From the NCBI RefSeq assembly GCF_000091045.1, contig NC_006691.1, positions 242,621 to 306,620 of the forward strand: 64,000 bases of DNA. The letters are read 5' to 3'. The stretch's first letter is position 1. Each line of letters begins with the position of its first letter. This stretch comes from Cryptococcus deneoformans JEC21. Lineage: Eukaryota > Basidiomycota > Tremellomycetes > Tremellales > Cryptococcaceae. The notes under the pieces are model-generated. The model had not been told where the DNA came from and searched no databases. It was given only the letters and a program-made list of their open reading frames with translations. Shown in pieces: positions 59,391 through 64,000 of this stretch. The position numbers and the translations under genes are program-made.

Positions 59391-60298
59391 ATGAAGTGGA
59401 ACATCGGTTCTTCCTCTGCTTCTCTGCAGGTCCCTGTGGACCACACCTCAGCCACATCTATCCCATCAGACCACCCTCCCATCCCCTCTTCCTCGTCTTC
59501 CCGTCCCCCCGCTCAGTGCCCTATGCACCAAGCCGACGTCTCCCCCCCTCCAGCCGCCGCAAACGCCCCTGCAAAGTGCCCTATCCAGCACGATGCTCTC
59601 GATCCCACGACTCACATGCCCGTGAACCTCTCACTCTCCCGCCAACCTGACCAAAAACTCGACCTCCCTACGGAACGTACTGCCTCCACCATCCCCCGTC
59701 CTTCCTCTGCCCCTGGCGGTGAAGCTTATGGGACAGGCAACACATGGGACTACCCATCCCCCCAGCAGTTCTACAATGCCCTCGTAAGGAAAGGATGGGA
59801 AACTCCTGAGGATAGTGTAGAAGTCATGGTGGCAATTCACAACTTCTTGAATGAGAGGGCTTGGGATGAGGTTATGAAGTGGGAAAAGAGGTTGCCTGGC
59901 GGAGATCAGTCGCAGCTGTCGAGGTTCCAAGGTAGACCGGGAGAGTTGAGCCCCAAGGCGAGGTTCCACCTTTGGGCGGGCAAGTTGTTCCCTTCTAAAT
60001 TCAAGTATGTCGTTTCCTCTTCATTTAACTCCTAAAATTTCCATGCTCATAAACGTTGTGTAACAGCACCGAACCTCCTTTCGATAGACACGATTGGGTG
60101 GTTACCCGCCGCTCGCCTTCTTCACCTCAGGAAACCGTAACCGCCCGATACGTTATCGATTACTACTCTGCACCCCCAGACGAAGACGGAAACCCCGTCT
60201 TTTCCTTAGATGTGCGCCCAGCGCTGGATAGTTTGGAGGCTATCAAGCAGAGGATCAGTGTAGGTGTTGAGGAGTGGTTGAGAGGCGATGTGGATTAG
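59391..60298 (+). CDS. CYC3: Holocytochrome c synthase (heme lyase)
   Basis: The enzyme attaches heme to the CXXCH motif of apocytochrome c or c1 in the mitochondrial intermembrane space. Two exons (about 59391-60005 and 60067-60298) join at FN/TEPPFDRHDW. Two Cys-Pro heme-regulatory motifs lie in the N-terminus (CPMH and CPIQH). The catalytic region follows: WDYPSPQQFYNALVRKGWET, VMVAIHNFLNERAWDEVMKW, SRFQGRPGELSPKARFHLWA, then PSKFNTEPPFDRHDW and YVIDYYSAPPDEDGNPVF. Length is about 280 residues. Whether this copy serves cytochrome c (Cyc3) or c1 (Cyt2) cannot be told here. Confidence 0.92.
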
Positions 60299-60679
60299 AT
60301 TGGGGGTTTAACTGCGTTGTATAATCTTTTTTACCTGTGTTTTAATCAAAAAGTACAGCGGACTTGTAATCCTTCGTACACGCACGGCGAATAGTCGTTG
60401 TCATAGATGAGTTTTAAGATCGTTTTTGATAGACTTTCAATGCACACATCTCCCTCACCAGGATCTCTCAACTTTTAAAGGAGCGAAACGATGTTACATG
60501 CCGTGTATACAGGGGACGAATATCGCATCTATGATGGTTCAATAACGTGCGGAGAGAAAAAGTCTAAACTTTGAAACAAGCAAAATAATCTACAGTAATA
60601 TCAACCGAAAGCAGACGAGACAACATGAGGTAACAAATGAAAAAGATGAAAGATCTAAAGGAAAGATGGGGAAAATGGT
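60299..60679. other. Intergenic region between convergent heme lyase and F-box genes
   Basis: This is 381 bases of A/T-rich 3' sequence; no ORF or RNA gene was seen. Confidence 0.6.
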
Positions 60680-62890
60680 TTAACTCTGCCAATACCAGAC
60701 TGGACCGTTAGGTGAGTGTTCCTCCTTGTTCGCATCAGTCCAAATCTGCATACCCATTGTCAGCGATACTGTCAAACCATTCCGTATCGCAAGGAAAAAC
60801 TCACCCCAAAGAATCCCCTCCTACTCCCCCTTCCTCCAACCTGTACGCCTTCCAATCTCCATCTATCCTCTCCCGCATATCTAATCACCAACGTCCACCT
60901 CACTTCTGGCGGATCATCCGCCGTCAGTTGCACCACCCCTCTAACGGAACTCAACGGCGCCGCATCGGGGGTTACACTCTTACTCTGCAAACTTGTCCCT
61001 ATGAAATGAATCGGGGGCAAACGCGAGTTGCGTGTGGTAGGAAGGTGGGTGGTGAGCGGAGGGAGAGTGGTGGAAGGAGAAGCGGGAGAAGGGTAGTCGA
61101 GCTCGAGATTGAGACGCATGAGGTCGCCAACGGCTTCGTGGTAATGTGTAAGGTCTAGCTGGGCGACCCGGCCGCGCATAAGGATGAGTCGCGGTTCGTT
61201 GAGAGCGATCCAGTCAGTATAACTATTATGCCAAGTGGGTCAGATCAGCTTCTTTGTTTTTTCCTTGACAGTTAAATCGAAACGAGGAGTGCATAGAGGG
61301 GAAAGGACGGAGAGAAGTAAGACATACTCGAGGAAAGCGTAAGAACCACACCAACTACCCTGGACACCCGCCCAATCCCATACATCACCATCTGCGACGC
61401 CGAGCGGGTGCTCAATATGTGAGAACCCCCAACCACGCGTGGGCTCGACACCGAATGATTGAGGCATGATCGAATCGTGCCAGTGATCACTGATATCTGG
61501 ATTATGGACGATCTCTTGAGCATTCGACACTGGTGAATACTCAATCAATTTATTTCCAGACGTGCAGAAAGCGTTTTCGACTCACTCATAACAGATCCAA
61601 GAGCGTCGACTAGTACCCAATCGACCTTACCGTCAGGCGTAAATGGGCCCCAGTCATTCATCTCTGTAAAGTTCTTTTGAGAATAAACCAACTCTCTCAT
61701 GAAACCCCTCCATTCCCTGTCTTGCTCATCATTTTCATCATACCTAGGTGGCAGGAGAGTATGCAGCTTGGCAAGTTTTGGATGGGTGCAGACTTGGACC
61801 TTGAAGCGGACGGAGTGAAATGACAGGGTGGGATTCGTAGCGGCATCGTCGTTGATGTTGGAGGAAGAACTACCGCGAGGGCGGAGACGCTTTGTTGGCG
61901 GAGGGGAGGAAGGGAGGATTCGGTAATGATGGTACAAATGTGAGAAACAAGGAGAAGAGAGTAGGTAAGACAGAACGGAAGGGTTGAGAGCAGGTTTGGA
62001 AGAGTAGAAACGATGGAAAATGTCTGCCTCTAAACATGAGGTGTCATTGCCAAGTCCTGTAGATGCGGCTGGTAGGTCCATGTACATGTCTAGAAGAGTG
62101 TCGCAGATTCGATCGAGATGCTGGGCCTGATGAAACAAGTCAGTCCGGCACATGTTCAAATCACAGTGTTTGGATGACTTACAGCAAGCTCCCAACGGTC
62201 AACATGCCATTCTCTAAGCACTCTAATAATAAATTCTCTATCCTGCAACCGCTTTCGCCAATCGATCTCTGCAGTTGTGCGACTTTTGATGAAAGCAGAC
62301 GCCTGTCTAGGATCATCATAAATTTCTAGATATATATCTCTCCAGATGGCTTGATCTGGGCACTATTCCGTAAGAGACGAGATCCCCCAGCGTCAGCATA
62401 TTTTGAGACCGGGAAAGAAAAAAATGGATTTGAATGAGCATACTTTGTAGATATGAGCTCGCAGCTTACGGCATGTAGCTGCCAAGTTGGCCAAGCAGAC
62501 GACGTTTCGACCACCGAAAGTTGACAGTATCCTCTGTATCAGCTATTATACAAAACAAAGGTATCAGCCATCATAGCAAGGTACATTGTCGGACCGAGAT
62601 TTGCACAGGCGCTCCAATGGCACTGAAGAAAAGCGACGATAAGAGCACTAAAAACGCACCTCTGGGCAAAGACTCAAGAACGGCGACTGGGCTTGTGGGT
62701 GTACATAAGCATCCTCATCAATCTCCATACGTTCCGTGAAGTTGCAAAAATCAGTGTCCTTCCCATCCTCGGGCTCGCTCTCGCCCGAGTCTTCTGGAGA
62801 TCTAAGATGGTAATAGGTGGAGCGATGGCATTGTGGTAATGGGGAGTGCGGCGGTGTGTATGGTGGGGTGTGAGCTGCTATATAGACCAT
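60680..62890 (-). CDS. F-box protein, substrate unknown
   Basis: About seven exons run from MVYIAAHTPPYTPPHSPLPQ at 62890 to the stop at 60680-60682. After an acidic N-terminus (PEDSGESEPEDGKD), an F-box is formed by splicing: LCPE-LIQRILSTFGGRN-VVCLANLAATCRKLRAHIY. F-box proteins recruit substrates to SCF ubiquitin ligases through Skp1. The rest, about 430 residues, has segments such as DQAIWRDIYLEIYDDPRQAS, VRFKVQVCTHPKLAKLHTLL, WRGFMRELVYSQKNFTEMND, DWAGVQGSWCGSYAFLEY and LILMRGRVAQLDLTHYHEAV. None matches WD or leucine-rich repeats. The end, SPNGPVWYWQS, is made by a last short exon. The unrecognised C-terminal region probably binds the substrate. Confidence 0.8.
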
Positions 62891-63212
62891 GGTATTTGGT
62901 GGGCAGATGAAAAGTGAGGTGAAGAATGAGGAGGCAGGATGTAGCTGTGGAGCTGCTATACGACTCTCTGCATGTTTATATATATATATGTACAACCTTT
63001 TTGCGTGTGACACTGCAGCAAAAACGTATCTGTTTTGGTATTCAAGATTAACCCGACGGGATAAGGGCCAGGCACCATAACGGGCACCCTCGCATGCCGG
63101 GGATGTCCGCTCGGGAAGACTCGTCCCTACATACACTAGGATATTGGCTACGAGTCCTCCTGGGGTGCTGGGTGAAGTGACTAACGTTCCATTTTTTTCG
63201 TCCGTCCGGTAT
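62891..63212. other. Promoter region of the F-box gene
   Basis: This stretch lies upstream of the F-box start and before the transposon relic. It contains a TA-repeat near 62978-62990 and nothing else of note. Confidence 0.5.
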
Positions 63213-63830
63213 TCGGCCGCTTTGCATATTCGCTGGATGCTCTTGTGAGTTCAGTTGTTGCTTTGCTTCTTTTGAGCTGATAGAAATAGTCGGTACTAAC
63301 GACGACAACCTCGAGCTCCATGCAATTGTTTTGGATGGTGGTGTTGGTGTCCCTGCATTTTATCTGATCTGGGAGACGAAGAGAGCAATTTGCGAGGCTG
63401 CAGTGAGTTGATTTTAACTGGCTTGTTCCTTCTAATCTCATTTGGTGAGCAGCGAACGCAGGCTTTGGTTTCCTTCCTTACAGAAGTCCGCCGAGTGTCG
63501 CAATAACGCCCCAAAATTATCCATTTGGATAAGGATTGGGCGGAGATCAATGCCGCCATCCAATGTTTCCCAGACGTCAAAATGCTTTTGTGCTTGCGGC
63601 ATGTGAGGGGTACGTATTCATTATATTTACGGTGAGAGGAGATCTAACGATGCATTATAGAGGCACTACGCGAATGTACGACCTTCATGACTCCCATCGA
63701 TATTTCGACTTCATACGGCCGAATTTCGTTTCGTACACGAATGCCAATCCCACATCAACAGCGGACTTTGTCCGGCCCATGCCACCGAACAAGCATCCCC
63801 AAGTTGATCAAGTGATATTCCCCGTTTCAG
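63213..63830 (+). mobile_element. Decayed Mutator-like (MULE) transposase fragment
   Basis: Several + strand segments look like the MULE transposase core: YSLDAL, then GTNDDNLELHAIVLDGGVGV with PAFYLIWETKRA following, then LDKDWAEINAAIQCFPDVKM with LLCLRHVR, and further on YFDFIRPNF in another frame. The order and the DKD-AEI / FPD-K--LC--H pattern fit the family. The pieces do not join cleanly: a TAA lies a few codons upstream of the DKD block, and frame changes are needed. Canonical-looking intron ends separate some pieces, so part of the breakage may be introns. The element may continue past the window end; no terminal repeats could be identified. Confidence 0.45.
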
Positions 63831-64000
63831 CGGCACAGGCGTACCGAATTTTGCGTTGGCGATCAACTGAGATCATTGCAAGAACAGGAACTGTCAGCCA
63901 ATGCTGAGAAAGCTGTCTCGACATTGATCTTCGAAACCCAGAAGCCGTGCTATTGTCCAGTCGCCAGAAGAAGAGTTTGAAGAACTCGAGATTGTCCAAG

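Noticed and set aside
63808..63999. Minus-strand 63-codon ORF at the right edge
   Set aside because: It overlaps the plus-strand transposase relic and shows no domain.

Overview
The window looks like nuclear DNA of a basidiomycete yeast of the Cryptococcus neoformans/gattii group. The reasons are protein-coding genes broken by many short introns (mostly about 45-70 bases), tightly packed genes on both strands, full-length housekeeping proteins of fungal type, and a nuclear tRNA gene with an intron. The species is inferred from general similarity and was not checked against a database. I annotate 24 convincing protein genes, one doubtful small ORF, one tRNA gene and one decayed transposon.

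Layout: 1-7.0 kb holds the end of UBA2 (SUMO E1 subunit) and complete CFT1 (CPSF160-like mRNA 3'-end factor), both on +. 7.35-22.3 kb is one very large minus-strand gene for cytoplasmic dynein heavy chain. 23-33 kb holds a GPI-anchored surface protein, an SHB17-like phosphatase, a MUG/TDG-type DNA glycosylase with a 5-base microexon, a G-protein gamma subunit, a SYLF/SH3 actin-patch protein and an intron-containing tRNA-Arg gene. 33-40.6 kb holds a CYSTM protein, PRP18, MMS2 and a serine-rich protein of unknown function. 40.6-47.6 kb has three + strand genes in a row: a KAP123-like importin, NSE3 and HAP5. 47.8-53.2 kb has two minus-strand genes, HSE1 and ALG9. 53.4-62.9 kb holds EMI1, a small basic protein, ARPC1, TFB3, an HSK3-like DASH subunit, cytochrome c heme lyase and an F-box protein. 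The last kilobase contains remains of a Mutator-like (MULE) transposase that probably runs beyond the window.

The genes do not form one pathway. Some themes recur: genome maintenance (MMS2, NSE3, TFB3, DNA glycosylase), the SUMO and ubiquitin systems (UBA2, MMS2, HSE1, F-box), microtubule motor and kinetochore (dynein, HSK3), actin patches (YSC84-like, ARPC1) and mRNA processing (CFT1, PRP18). No gene cluster, phage, CRISPR array or operon was seen.

The two most interesting signals are (1) the exact palindrome TTACGTAA, found six times, each time about 105-220 bases upstream of a start codon and never seen by eye inside a coding region, and (2) a 5-base microexon that supplies part of the catalytic Asn codon of the DNA glycosylase.
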